Below are positions 7,994 through 17,800 of a DNA stretch of 45,886 nt, piece after piece. Under the pieces are notes generated by a model that was not told where the DNA came from, did not search any database, and saw only the letters and a list, made by a program, of their open reading frames with translations. Every line of letters begins with the position of its first letter. The stretch's first letter is position 1. Source of the stretch: Rhizobium sullae (lineage in GTDB: Bacteria > Pseudomonadota > Alphaproteobacteria > Rhizobiales > Rhizobiaceae); the NCBI RefSeq assembly GCF_900169785.1, contig NZ_FWER01000046.1, positions 1 to 45,886 on the forward strand. Direction: 5' to 3'. Position numbers and translations under genes: made by a program.

Positions 7994-9624
7994 TCTTTGG
8001 CGAATTCGGTGTCAACGGTGCGGAAGGGCTCGTGCTCGCCCATTCGATTAAGATGGCGGACGGGACGCTGCCGAAAGGACATGTGGTTGATGCTGCGGAC
8101 GTTGTGTGGCTGAAGAAATCGGGAGTGGAGAAGATTGTTGCGGCGCGCCTCGAGGACGGCGACCTCGGCGAGGACGAAGCCGCCGCGCGGTTGGGTGAGG
8201 CGATCGCTCCGGATCATCTCCGCTTTTCGGAGGCAGCGACTGGCCGCGTGAACATCTATGCCTCGACGGACGGGCTTTTTGTGGCTAACCGGGAAGCTGT
8301 CGATCGGCTGAACCGCATCGATCCTGCGATCACGCTCGCCTGTCTTGCAGACCATACGCATGTCAGCGCGGGCGACATGGTGGCGACCTTCAAGGTTATT
8401 CCGCTGGCGGTTCCAGGCGCGAAGATCGATACTGCCTGCGCCGAGCTCCGCGCGACCGCACCATTTCAGGTGAAACCGTTTGCCGATCACGCCGTTTCGC
8501 TGATTGCCACGGAGCTGCCCTCGTTGAAGGTGTCGGTGATGGACAAGACGGCGCGCATCCTGGAGCGGCGACTGGCCGCTTCCGGCAACCGGCTGTCGCG
8601 GGAGCGGCGCGTGCCCCATGAGGCTAAGGCGCTTGCGGCCTCGATCAAGGATGTCATGGCGATTCCGGAGGACGCGCCGAAGCTCGTCGTCGTTTTCGGC
8701 GCCTCGGCGGTCATCGACGCGGCGGATGTCATTCCGGAAGCGATACGCGACGCGGGCGGGCGCATCCTAAGTGTCGGCATGCCGGTCGATCCGGGAAATC
8801 TGATGGTCCTTGGCCGCATCGGCGAAACTTATGTCGTCGGCGCTCCGGGCTGTGCCCGCAGCCCGAAGGAAAACGGCTTCGACTGGGTTCTCGACCGCAT
8901 CCTGGCCGGCGAGGAACCGCGCGCGCGCGACGTCACCGGAATGGGCGTCGGAGGCCTGCTGATGGAGATACAATCGCGGCCACAGCCGCGCGACGTGCCT
9001 GCCAGGAAACGTGCGGATGCTTCCGTTGCGATCGTCCTGCTTGCCGCCGGCCGGGCGCGCCGCATGGGCGAGGGCGGCCGGCACAAGCTGCTGGCCGAAT
9101 TCGACGGCATGCCGCTGGTGCGCCGCTCGGCATCGATTGCTGTTGCCAGCAGGGCTTCGTCAGTCACGGTCGTGACGGGTCATCGCCGTGCCGAGATTGA
9201 AGCCGCACTTGATGGCTTGAGCGTGCAGCTGGTCTTCAACGCCGATTATGCTTCCGGCATGGCAAGCTCTCTCGCGGCCGGCTTCGCGAATGCCCATGCG
9301 GGCGGCGCAGACGGCGTCCTCGTCATGCTTGCGGATATGCCGGGGGTCTCGACGGCGGACCTCGATCATTTGATCAGCGCATTCGAGCAGGCCGAAGGCC
9401 GGGCGATCGTTCGGGCGGTCTCCGGAGGCAAGCGCGGAAATCCCGTCATTCTGCCACGATCACTGTATCATCCAGTGCTTGCGCTCGAAGGCGATGTCGG
9501 TGCGCGCCACATCATCGAGACGGCAGGGCTACCGGTCGTCGATGTCGACATCGGCGAGAGCGCGCATCTCGACGTGGATACACCGGAGGCGATTGCCGCG
9601 GCAGGCGGCATACTGAAAGGATAG
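7990..9624 (+). CDS. fused molybdopterin-binding protein and MobA-like nucleotidyltransferase
   Basis: The 544-residue protein has two parts. Residues 1 to about 335 resemble a MoeA/MogA-like molybdopterin-binding module (KLVVVFGASAVIDAADVIP, then VGMPVDPGN and VVGAPGCARSPKENGFDWVL). Residues about 346-544 form an NTP transferase of the MobA/MocA type, with the signature VLLAAGRARRMG at about 349-360, followed by HKLLAEFDGMPLVRR and VMLADMPGV. MocA-type enzymes make molybdopterin cytosine dinucleotide, the cofactor form of xanthine-oxidase-family enzymes. It overlaps the XdhC gene by four bases. Which nucleotide it uses (CTP or GTP) cannot be proved from sequence alone; CTP is expected from the XdhC context. 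Confidence 0.9.
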   Translation: MIFGEFGVNGAEGLVLAHSIKMADGTLPKGHVVDAADVVWLKKSGVEKIVAARLEDGDLGEDEAAARLGEAIAPDHLRFSEAATGRVNIYASTDGLFVANREAVDRLNRIDPAITLACLADHTHVSAGDMVATFKVIPLAVPGAKIDTACAELRATAPFQVKPFADHAVSLIATELPSLKVSVMDKTARILERRLAASGNRLSRERRVPHEAKALAASIKDVMAIPEDAPKLVVVFGASAVIDAADVIPEAIRDAGGRILSVGMPVDPGNLMVLGRIGETYVVGAPGCARSPKENGFDWVLDRILAGEEPRARDVTGMGVGGLLMEIQSRPQPRDVPARKRADASVAIVLLAAGRARRMGEGGRHKLLAEFDGMPLVRRSASIAVASRASSVTVVTGHRRAEIEAALDGLSVQLVFNADYASGMASSLAAGFANAHAGGADGVLVMLADMPGVSTADLDHLISAFEQAEGRAIVRAVSGGKRGNPVILPRSLYHPVLALEGDVGARHIIETAGLPVVDVDIGESAHLDVDTPEAIAAAGGILKG

Positions 9625-9626
9625 AA

Positions 9627-9944
9627 ATGGACGCGGCTGGTATAGAGGAAATGTTTCAGGGGCTCGGTCCCGTGACGATCAAGCGCATGTTCGGCGGCAA
9701 GGGCATCTATCACCTCGGCCGCATCGTCGCCGTCGAAGTCGGCGGCGAGGTGCTGCTCAAGGCGGACGGCGAGAGCTCGCCGGAATTTGCCGCAGCGGGC
9801 TCCAGCCAATGGGTCTATGAGGGCAAGAAAGGCAATCCGGTTAAAATGCCCTACTGGTCGATCCCGGAAGCCGCCTATGACGATCCGGATGAAATGGCGA
9901 AATGGGTCCGGCTTGCCTACGAGGCGTCGCTCAGAGCCGAATAA
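9627..9944 (+). CDS. TfoX N-terminal domain protein
   Basis: The 105-residue product matches the stand-alone TfoX N-terminal domain: GPVTIKRMFGGKGIYHLGRI near residues 13-32, then VLLKAD and the tail SIPEAAYDDPDEMAKWVRLA. The name comes from the competence regulator TfoX/Sxy, but single-domain alphaproteobacterial members have no established function, so no competence role is claimed. It starts two bases after the MobA-like gene with GAAAGGA as ribosome binding site, and so ends the plus-strand operon. Its stop codon directly abuts the stop codon of the convergent NUDIX gene, with no base between them. Confidence 0.88.
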   Translation: MDAAGIEEMFQGLGPVTIKRMFGGKGIYHLGRIVAVEVGGEVLLKADGESSPEFAAAGSSQWVYEGKKGNPVKMPYWSIPEAAYDDPDEMAKWVRLAYEASLRAE

Positions 9945-10367
9945 TCAGCGGAAGTCTTCGCTGTCCAGATAACCGATTGCGGCCTTGGCGAAGTCGGAGA
10001 GCGGAGTCGGCAGTTCGGATCGCGTGAACCAACCGAAATCCGAGAGTTTTTCCGGCTCCGTCAGCTGAGGATCGCCTTCGACCTGTCGAGCGATATAGAG
10101 AAACGAGACCCAATGCTGCGCGTCAGGGCCTGAAATCACTTCCGCGTGACCGAGAAGTTCGGTTCGAGCAATCGTCAATCCGGTTTCTTCCTCGGCTTCG
10201 CGGCGCGCGGCTTCGGCTGTTGGCTCCATATGGTCGACTTTGCCGCCGACGATGCTCCAGTGACCGGCTTCGGGCGCACCAATGCGCCTGTAAAGCAGGA
10301 TCTTGCGGTCGCGCAAAATCACCATGCCGACGCCGAGACCCGGAAAATCGATGCCAGGCTTGCCCAT
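9945..10367 (-). CDS. NUDIX hydrolase
   Basis: The 140-residue protein carries a complete Nudix box, GKVDHMEPTAEAARREAEEE plus TGL at about residues 42-64, including the REAEEE metal-binding helix. An N-terminal strand (VGMVILRDRKILLYRR) completes the fold. Enzymes of this family hydrolyse nucleoside diphosphates linked to another group, but the substrate cannot be told from the sequence. The resemblance to small NTP pyrophosphohydrolases (MutT-like) suggests nucleotide clean-up. It lies seven bases downstream of the RhlE helicase gene on the same strand and is probably translated from the same mRNA. Confidence 0.92.
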   Translation of the reverse strand: MGKPGIDFPGLGVGMVILRDRKILLYRRIGAPEAGHWSIVGGKVDHMEPTAEAARREAEEETGLTIARTELLGHAEVISGPDAQHWVSFLYIARQVEGDPQLTEPEKLSDFGWFTRSELPTPLSDFAKAAIGYLDSEDFR

Positions 10368-10374
10368 CGGACGA

Positions 10375-11871
10375 TCAGATCTTGGCGTTTGCCGCGATCA
10401 GCATGAAAGCGGGAATGTCGTCGCCGAAACCGACGGGCGTCGGGCCGTCGTCGTGGTCGCGATAGCGGCGGCGGTCACGACTGTCGTCGTTTGCCGGGTA
10501 GGGCCTGGAGTTGCGCGCGCTGTTCTGCGGCTTGTTTTCTGTTTTGCGCTCGTGCTTCACGCTTTCGGCCTTTGCTGGTGCTGCTGCTTCGATGGCTTCG
10601 ACGGCATTATCCTCGGCGCCGACATCAGTTTTATGAACCCGGCGTTCCTTAGGGCGGCCACGGCCGCCCTTGTCGCGATCCCGGCTACCCGCGCGGCGCG
10701 GGCGATCGTCTTCGCGGCCCGGTTCCGGAGGCGGAAGAGCGGAAAGATCGCCACTCAGCCATTCGACCTTCTCGCCGATCAGCTTTTCGATCGCGTCGGC
10801 ATGTTTCTGGTCACGGCTGGTGACGATGGTGAAGGCAGCGCCGGAACGGCCCGCGCGGCCAGTGCGGCCGATGCGGTGCACGTAATCCTCGGCATGGATC
10901 GGAACATCGAAGTTGAAGACGTGGCTGACGTCAGGAATGTCGAGACCGCGGGCGGCGACGTCGGAGGCGACGAGCAGTTGCAGCTGCCCGTCACGGAAGC
11001 TCTGAAGCATATTCGTGCGCGAACGCTGGTCCATGTCCCCGTGGAGCGCACCGACGGAGAAGCCATGGCGTTCCAGGGAACGAAAGAGGTCGGCCACGTC
11101 CTTCTTGCGGTTGCAGAAGATGATCGCGTTCTTCAACTCTTCCTGCGCACGGACGAGCTCTCGCAGGGCGGCGCGCTTCTCGTAATCCTTGCCGTGGGAG
11201 GCGACGAAGCGCTGCGTGATGTTCGCGGCGGCGGAGGCCGGCTTTGCGACTTCGATGCGTTCCGGATTCTGCAGGAACCGGTCGGCGAGCTTCTGGATTT
11301 CCGGCGGCATGGTCGCCGAGAAGAACAGCGTCTGGCGCGTGAAGGGGATGAGTTTGGCGATACGCTCGATATCGGGGATGAAGCCCATGTCGAGCATACG
11401 ATCTGCCTCGTCGATGACGAAGATTTCGACGGCACTCATCAGGAGCTTGCCGCGCTCGAAATGGTCGAGCAGGCGGCCGGGTGTGCAGATGAGGACGTCT
11501 GCGCCACGCTCGAGCTTGCGGTCCTGGTCTTCGAAGGATACCCCGCCGATCAGCAGCGCCACGTTCAGGCGATGGTTCTTGCCGTACTTCTCGAAGTTTT
11601 CAGCGACCTGCGCGGCGAGTTCGCGCGTCGGCTCGAGGATGAGCGTCCGCGGCATGCGGGCACGGGCACGGCCCTTTTCCAAGAGCGACAACATCGGCAG
11701 CACGAAGGATGCCGTCTTGCCCGTACCGGTCTGCGCGATCCCGCAAATGTCACGGCGCTGCAGGGCGAACGGAATTGCTCCTGCCTGGATAGGAGTGGGG
11801 ATCGTGTAGCCGGCGTCGGTAACGGCGGAAAGCACTTTTTGGCTCAGGCCAAGATCAGCAAATGTCGTCAA
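10375..11871 (-). CDS. rhlE: DEAD-box RNA helicase, RhlE type
   Basis: The 498-residue ATP-dependent RNA helicase has the full motif set: F and Q motif region (FADLGLSQ, TPIQAGAIP), motif I AQTGTGKT at about residues 46-53, PTRELAAQ, GG, TPGRLLD, motif II DEAD at 154-157, SAT, and motif VI HRIGRTGRAG. After about residue 375 there is a basic low-complexity tail rich in Arg, Lys, Asp and Gly, which in this family helps bind RNA. RhlE-type helicases act in ribosome assembly, RNA turnover and cold adaptation. The 156 bases upstream, up to the M23 gene, presumably hold its promoter, but no clear sigma-70 pair was identified. The NUDIX gene follows closely. Confidence 0.95.
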   Translation of the reverse strand: MTTFADLGLSQKVLSAVTDAGYTIPTPIQAGAIPFALQRRDICGIAQTGTGKTASFVLPMLSLLEKGRARARMPRTLILEPTRELAAQVAENFEKYGKNHRLNVALLIGGVSFEDQDRKLERGADVLICTPGRLLDHFERGKLLMSAVEIFVIDEADRMLDMGFIPDIERIAKLIPFTRQTLFFSATMPPEIQKLADRFLQNPERIEVAKPASAAANITQRFVASHGKDYEKRAALRELVRAQEELKNAIIFCNRKKDVADLFRSLERHGFSVGALHGDMDQRSRTNMLQSFRDGQLQLLVASDVAARGLDIPDVSHVFNFDVPIHAEDYVHRIGRTGRAGRSGAAFTIVTSRDQKHADAIEKLIGEKVEWLSGDLSALPPPEPGREDDRPRRAGSRDRDKGGRGRPKERRVHKTDVGAEDNAVEAIEAAAPAKAESVKHERKTENKPQNSARNSRPYPANDDSRDRRRYRDHDDGPTPVGFGDDIPAFMLIAANAKI

Positions 11872-12027
11872 GGGGGAAACTATTTCCGTTCAGGTTCGGC
11901 CATACTCTGTTGAGTCGGCAGGATTGCATGCCGCAATGCAGCGCGACATAATCCCAAACGGCTTGCAAGTCAAGGAATACGGGCCCTGCGGCGCTCGTAT
12001 AGGTAAAACTGTCGTTACTGCAGTTGA

Positions 12028-13338
12028 TTATTTGATGTAAGTGGCAAGTTTAAGACCGGCATTCATGAAATACACAGGATCGACCGCGCGGCCGTTCTGG
12101 CGTACCTCGTAATGCAGATGCGTACCCGTCGAGCGGCCGGTGCTACCGGCAAGGCCGATCACATCCGACCGGCCGACCGTATCGCCGGCCCTCACCAGGA
12201 TCTGCGACATATGGCCGTAACGGGTGGAAACGCCGTTGCCGTGATCAATCTCGACCATGTTGCCGTAGCCGCCTGTCCAGCCAGCATTGACGACCGTGCC
12301 CGGGGCTGTAGGACGCACTCTCTCACCCGGAGCAAAGCGGAAATCAACGCCGGAATGGAAGGCGAGGCGGCCGAGGAAGGGATCGCGCCGATTGCCGAAG
12401 GGGCTGGTGATTTCCTTGCCGATCGCCGGATTGCGGAACGGGAGGGTTTCGGCCGTGCTGCGAACGGCTTCAAGGCGCGTCAAGGCGGCATCGAGCTGCG
12501 CGAGGGAATTGTTGAAATCGTCGCCGTTTTCCGGCTCGACATACGGGCCGCCTACGGCGCTGTCATCCGCGGACTTGACGGCAGCCTGTTCCGGCACAGC
12601 AATCCTGAAGCGGGTCAGGACTTTCTCGATACTGTTGGCGGCATTGCCTGCATCCGCCGTCAATTGTTCGAGACGGGCGCGCTGATCTTCTTCCACGCCT
12701 TTCAGCGAAAGCGTGACCTTCGAGAACAGTCGGTCGGCACGATCGCCGATGGTTTCGGGTGCTGGTACATAGGCGAGTGCGGAATTACCGGGCGACGCGC
12801 CGGCCGGTTCGCCGGTGCCTGCCACCAGCTTGCCGATCGCCTCGGCACCCCCTGAAAGGGATGCACGTTTATCCCTCGTCGCGGGTTCGAAGGATTGGAC
12901 GGGCCCCACGGTCTCATCCTTCCCCGTCAGCCCGGAATTTTCGGCACGGTCGAGGAGGGAGCCGAGCTTGCCATGGCGCGAGGTCAGCGCCATCTGCTGC
13001 TCCATGAGCTTGTCAACCTTGTCCTCCACCAGCTGCTGGTCGAGCAGCTGACGCGAGGTGACCCGGTCGACCTGCGCACGCAGAGCCGCGATGCGATCTT
13101 CATAATCATGCTGCATGCGGGCCTGGCGCGCCATGGTGGCGCCGATCAGGTCGTCGCGAAGGACGAGGTAGGAGGTTGCAAGCAGATAGCCGATCACCAA
13201 GACGCCGGTAAAGCAGAAGGCAAGCGCTGCCATCCACGGCTTTATGGTTACGTGCCGGACTTTGTCGCCGCTGGCGAGAATGAGGATATGTTCCTGCGAA
13301 CGCTTGCCGAATACGCGATTATGCTGTGCATGCGTCAC
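12028..13338 (-). CDS. M23 family metallopeptidase with membrane anchor and coiled coil
   Basis: The 436-residue protein has a short basic cytoplasmic N-terminus, one membrane helix at about residues 34-56 (MAALAFCFTGVLVIGYLLA), a periplasmic coiled coil at about 65-140, a linker and a C-terminal LytM/M23 domain. The zinc ligands are visible: the first His and Asp in FHSGVDF and the HxH motif in GTHLHYEV. Such enzymes cut peptidoglycan peptide cross-links or regulate those that do. The layout resembles rhizobial polar-growth and division peptidases such as RgsM, which is a possible but unproven identity. The motif TTAACCAT lies upstream, consistent with cell-cycle control. It is separated from DUF455 by 100 bases. 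Confidence 0.92.
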   Translation of the reverse strand: MTHAQHNRVFGKRSQEHILILASGDKVRHVTIKPWMAALAFCFTGVLVIGYLLATSYLVLRDDLIGATMARQARMQHDYEDRIAALRAQVDRVTSRQLLDQQLVEDKVDKLMEQQMALTSRHGKLGSLLDRAENSGLTGKDETVGPVQSFEPATRDKRASLSGGAEAIGKLVAGTGEPAGASPGNSALAYVPAPETIGDRADRLFSKVTLSLKGVEEDQRARLEQLTADAGNAANSIEKVLTRFRIAVPEQAAVKSADDSAVGGPYVEPENGDDFNNSLAQLDAALTRLEAVRSTAETLPFRNPAIGKEITSPFGNRRDPFLGRLAFHSGVDFRFAPGERVRPTAPGTVVNAGWTGGYGNMVEIDHGNGVSTRYGHMSQILVRAGDTVGRSDVIGLAGSTGRSTGTHLHYEVRQNGRAVDPVYFMNAGLKLATYIK

Positions 13339-13438
13339 GGAGAATCTCCCAATTGATGCGCCCGTGCTTCGATCAGGAGTGATTACACATCGTTATGGTT
13401 AACAAATACCCAAGCCGGCTCGTTGATGCATGTATAGG

Positions 13439-14263
13439 TTACAAATTGCTAGTTGAAGTCAACGAACGATAGAAAGAAGGCGTGAGCCCGGCTTCCGCGC
13501 GCGCCAGATCGTTGAACGGCGGCTTCAGCGGCCCCCGGAAGTTTGCGCGCACCAGGTCCTTAAAGGTCTGCGCTGGGTCGCGGCGTCCGCGGGCGCAGAG
13601 GAAGCGGAACCACTTGGCGCCAACTGCCACATGGCCCTTTTCATCGTTGTAGATGACATCGAGCACCGCTGCACTTGCGAGATCGCCGGTTTCGCGCATC
13701 TTCGCCTGCAAGGACGGCGTGACGTCCAGGCCGCGGGCTTCGAGAATCAGTGGGACGACGGCAAGCCGTGCCGTGAGGTCGTTCCTTGTCGCGTGCGCGG
13801 CCTGCCATAGGCCGTCATGGGCGGGCATGTCGCCATAGTCGGCGCCGAGATCCCGCAGGCGCCCGCGGACCAGGCGAAAGTGCTTCGCTTCCTCGAAGGC
13901 AACCTGCATCCATCCGTCGAAGAACGAATTCGGAACCGCTTCGGTTGCAAAACGCGCAACGATATCGAGCGCTAAATCGACGGCATTGAGCTCGATATGC
14001 GCGATCGCGTGAAGCAGCGCGATACGGCCGTTGACGGTGTGCAGCGAGCGTCTCTCGACCTGTGTCGGGGGCACCAATGCCGGCTTTTCCGGCCGGCCGG
14101 GCCTCTCCGGCAGCGGCGCATCACGCGGCGAACGCAGGGAAACCCTTCGTGCGAACCAGCGGGTCGCCGCTTCCTGTGCGAGGGCTGTCTTGCGATCGAG
14201 ATCGGCGGAGCAGATGGCGTCGATCGCGCCGCCACGCAGCGATGTCATCGAAAGCGCGTTCAT
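13439..14263 (-). CDS. DUF455 family ferritin-like protein
   Basis: The 274-residue product matches DUF455, a family with a ferritin-like four-helix fold. Candidate metal ligands are visible in HAIAHIELNAVDLALD (Glu and His), VAFEEAKHFRLV (Glu-Glu-x-x-His) and VIYNDEKGHVAVGAKWF (Glu-x-x-His), matching a di-iron carboxylate site. The reaction is not known; oxygen-dependent chemistry or iron binding is an inference from the fold. The gene overlaps the upstream peroxiredoxin by four bases (ATGA), so the two are translated from one message, which points to oxidative-stress or iron handling as a shared theme. Confidence 0.9.
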   Translation of the reverse strand: MNALSMTSLRGGAIDAICSADLDRKTALAQEAATRWFARRVSLRSPRDAPLPERPGRPEKPALVPPTQVERRSLHTVNGRIALLHAIAHIELNAVDLALDIVARFATEAVPNSFFDGWMQVAFEEAKHFRLVRGRLRDLGADYGDMPAHDGLWQAAHATRNDLTARLAVVPLILEARGLDVTPSLQAKMRETGDLASAAVLDVIYNDEKGHVAVGAKWFRFLCARGRRDPAQTFKDLVRANFRGPLKPPFNDLARAEAGLTPSFYRSLTSTSNL

Positions 14264-14733
14264 GCGCTGAGGTTCCTGACGGCCTTCAGAACGTCTTCGG
14301 CATGGCCGGGCACCTTGACCTTCTGCCAGATCATCGCGACCGTGCCATCAGTGCGGATCAGAAAGGTCGTGCGCTCGACGCCCATGAAATTGCGGCCGTA
14401 CATGCTCTTTTCCTTCCAGACGCCGTAGGCCTGCAGGGTCGTCTTCTCTTCGTCCGACGCGAGCGCGACCGAAAGGCTGTGCTTCTTGATGAAGCGTTCG
14501 TGGCATTTGACCGAATCGGGTGACATGCCGATGACCGCCGCCCCGGCGGCGTCGAAGTCGTCGGCCAGAGCGGTGAAGGCCAGCGATTCCGCCGTGCAGC
14601 CGGTCGTATCGTCCTTCGGATAGAAGAACAGAACCAGCGGCTTTCCGCGGAAATCGGAAAGCGATACCCGTCCGCCGCCGTCGCGGGGAAGATTGAAATC
14701 CGGGGCCGTGGCGCCGATGCCGAGAACCGCCAT
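14260..14733 (-). CDS. bcp: thiol peroxidase of the Bcp/PrxQ family
   Basis: The 157-residue peroxiredoxin reduces hydroperoxides. The peroxidatic Cys46 lies in FYPKDDTTGCTAES. The second Cys five residues later, present in many Bcp/PrxQ proteins (GCTxEAC), is replaced here by Leu, so the enzyme is either 1-Cys or uses the distant Cys77 in DSVKCHERF. PDFNLPRDGG and the FMGVERTTFLI strand support the family. The longer frame starting at 14802 adds 23 residues unlike the family; ATG 14733, preceded by AAAGG nine bases away, is chosen. It is divergent from the AsmA-like gene, with about 124 bases between, and overlaps DUF455 downstream. Confidence 0.95.
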   Translation of the reverse strand: MAVLGIGATAPDFNLPRDGGGRVSLSDFRGKPLVLFFYPKDDTTGCTAESLAFTALADDFDAAGAAVIGMSPDSVKCHERFIKKHSLSVALASDEEKTTLQAYGVWKEKSMYGRNFMGVERTTFLIRTDGTVAMIWQKVKVPGHAEDVLKAVRNLSA

Positions 14734-14857
14734 GTGTGGTAACCTTTCTTTCGCCGAGTTTATGGATGACACTGTAATCGGCGGATATATATTGAAGCTC
14801 AATTCGTCCAGCCAGACCGGGGCGGTCAGATTCTAACTCAGGGGTTATCCAAAGCGC

Positions 14858-17800
14858 ATGGCGGCGATTCGCGGCGAAAAAATTACGTTTTGCAAGAAAG
14901 ATATCGTCGCACTGCATGAGCTTCCCTCCGCACAGGCCGAAGACCCGATCATCGTGCATTGCCCGCCGCCGCCGCGCTCACACGTCCGGCGTGCGGCAAA
15001 TGTGACGGCTGGTTGCGTTGCCGCTATCCTCTTTGTTCTGGCGGCGATCATTTTCACTATCGAAAGCGGCATGTTCGACACGACGCTGTCGCGCCAGGCG
15101 CAGACCGCGTTGAATTCGGCGATAGGTCCCCGCTATCGGGCAGAGGTAGGGTCGACCGTCATCCGTTTCACATCCGGTGCGCAGCTCGCGCTTGAAGCCC
15201 GTAGCGTCAATATCATCGATCAGCAAAGCGGGCAGCATCTGTCGACGACCGGCGCGATGCGCATGGCGCTCGATCCGTTTGCGCTCTTTCGTGGACGTGT
15301 GGCCGTGACGGCGATCGAAGCCGAGGATATTGCGCTCGACACGGCGCTTCTGCCATCCGGTGGCTCGGTGGACTTAAGCAAGCTTCGCATCGACGCAATT
15401 CCGCAGGCGATGGAAGCGGCGTTTTCCCATCTCGATATCCTGGACGACTTTGTCGAACGTGGGGGGACGGATACTGTCCGTCTCTCCGGCATCGACATCA
15501 AGCTCGCAGACACCGTCAACGGTCCGCTTTCGATGGTGGTCGACAATCTGGTCTTCGCGCATTCGGGGCCGTCTTCGATGCATTTGACGGGCGAGGTGGC
15601 GATCAATGGCGAAGTGGCGATGCTGGACGTGCTTGCTGAAAAGAGCGCCGGGAAAGCCTCACGATTTACGGCGAAGCTCACCCATGCCGATCTGACGCCA
15701 TTTACTCTGAAGCGAAACGTGCTTGGGGAAATCCGGCAGGGCGTGAACAGTTTTGCGGACGTTGGCGTTTCCGCCGTACGCGGCGCTGGCGATGTCGCGC
15801 CGTCCCTCGCTGCCAGGGCAGATATTGCGCCGGGGTTGATCTATCTCGATGGAGACGAGCAGCAGCTGAACGGCGGCCGCATCAATCTCGGCTACGACTT
15901 CACGAAACAGACGCTTGAGATCGCAAGATCGCAAGCGCAATTCGGCAACACCTCCGTTCCGTTCAACGGCGCCATCATCGACCTCGACAAGCTCGATCCG
16001 GCGGCTGGTAAGGGCTTTGGCATCGATCTCCTGATCAGCGGCGGCACGGCTGCTCCAGTGGGGTCGGGCGAACAGCCGCTGGCTTTCGATCTCCAGGCGA
16101 TGGGCCGCTATCTCGTCGCCCCGCGGGAGCTGCAGTTCACGGGCATGACGGTTTCCAGTCCTCTGGGGCAGCTGTTCGGATCGCTTCATGTCAATTTTGG
16201 CGACAAATCACCGGAAATCAGTTTCGCCGGACAATCGCAGCAGCTTCAGACGGCTGCGATCAAGCAGCTCTGGCCGTTCTGGATGGCGCCCAGGGCGCGC
16301 GATTGGGTACTTGGAAATCTCTTCGGCGGTACGGTCACCAATGCGTCGATTTCCGTATTCATCCCGTCCGGCAAACTGGATGAGGCCGTCGGCAAGGGGC
16401 TGAGGCTCGGCGACGAGCAGATCCGTATCAATTTCGATATCGCTAATGCACGCATGAACGTGGCGGGTGATATTCCGCCGATTCGCGATACATCCGCCCA
16501 TTTCGACCTGACCGGCCAACGGGCGGTCATTTCGATCAAGAGCGGCACCTCCTATTTCGCGTCAGGCCGTTCTGTCAGCCTCGGAGAGGGCACCTTCGTG
16601 CTGCCCTCAACTTACGAAAAACCGCTGATGGCGGAAATGAAGCTCGCCATCTCCGGCGATGCCGATGCCGTGGGCGAACTCCTGACTTATAAACCGGTCC
16701 AGGTCCTGCAGCGCGCCGGCCTCATGGCCGGGGACCTCAAGGGCAAGATCACCGCCGACGTCGAGGCGCGGCTCGGCCTTCTGAGATCGCAGAATCCTCC
16801 GCCACCGGAATGGAAGGCGGCGATGCAGCTCAGTGGTGTCGATATCGGCAAGCCGGTGTCGGGCCGGATGATCAACAATCTGAACGGCACGCTCGACGCC
16901 GATCCACGGCAGGTGACGCTCGATGCTGAAGGCCAGATCGACGGCGTAGTCGCCGAAATCGAACTCGTCGAACCGACGGACAAATCGTCCGGTATCAAGC
17001 CGCAGCGCATCATCACGGCGACGCTGAACAACGCTCAGCGCGCAAAGGTGCTTCCTGGCCTATCCGGGATCATCGACGGCAGCCTGACAATGCAGCTGAC
17101 GAAAATCGATGAGGAACGCCAGAACGTTCGGATCGATCTCGACAGGGCGTCGCTGCAGCTGCCCTGGATCGGCTGGGCGAAGGGAAGCGGGATCGGCGCA
17201 ACGGCGGAATTCGAAGTATCGGGGCCGCCCGAGAACACGCAAATCAGGAGTTTCCGCCTGGAGGGCGACGGCTTCGGTGCCAGCGGCTCGCTTGTCCTCA
17301 ACAAGGGCGATCTGGCATCCGCCGATTTCGACCGCGTGCGACTTTCGTCGCTTGACGACTTCGCGTTATCGATCAGGCGTAACAGGGGCAATTTCGACGT
17401 TTCGCTATCGGGGGACACGGCTGATGTGCGCCCGATTCTTGCGAGATTGAAGAACGGGCAGGGCAATAGCGACGAAGACGGCGGCAGCTCCAATGTCTCC
17501 GTTCGTGCGAAGCTCAGCAGCGTCGTCGGCTTCAACGATGAAAAGATCCGCAATCTGGAGGCCACTTACATCTCGCGCGGCGACCGGCTGCAGGCACTGA
17601 ATTTCTCCGGCGTCACCGGCAGCGGTGAGGCGGTTGTCAGCCAGACTAGAGAAGGCCGTGTCCTGAACATCACCAGCGGCGACGCCGGTGCCGTCTCGCG
17701 CTTTGCAGATTTCTACCAGCACATGCAGGGCGGCTTGCTCAACATGTCGGTCAGGCTTGGGAACGGCGGTGATTGGGATGGCTCCGTCGACATACGCCGC

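Noticed and set aside
10303..11913. 536-residue plus-strand frame opposite rhlE
   Set aside because: Antisense shadow of a helicase with all its motifs; no recognisable fold or start signal.
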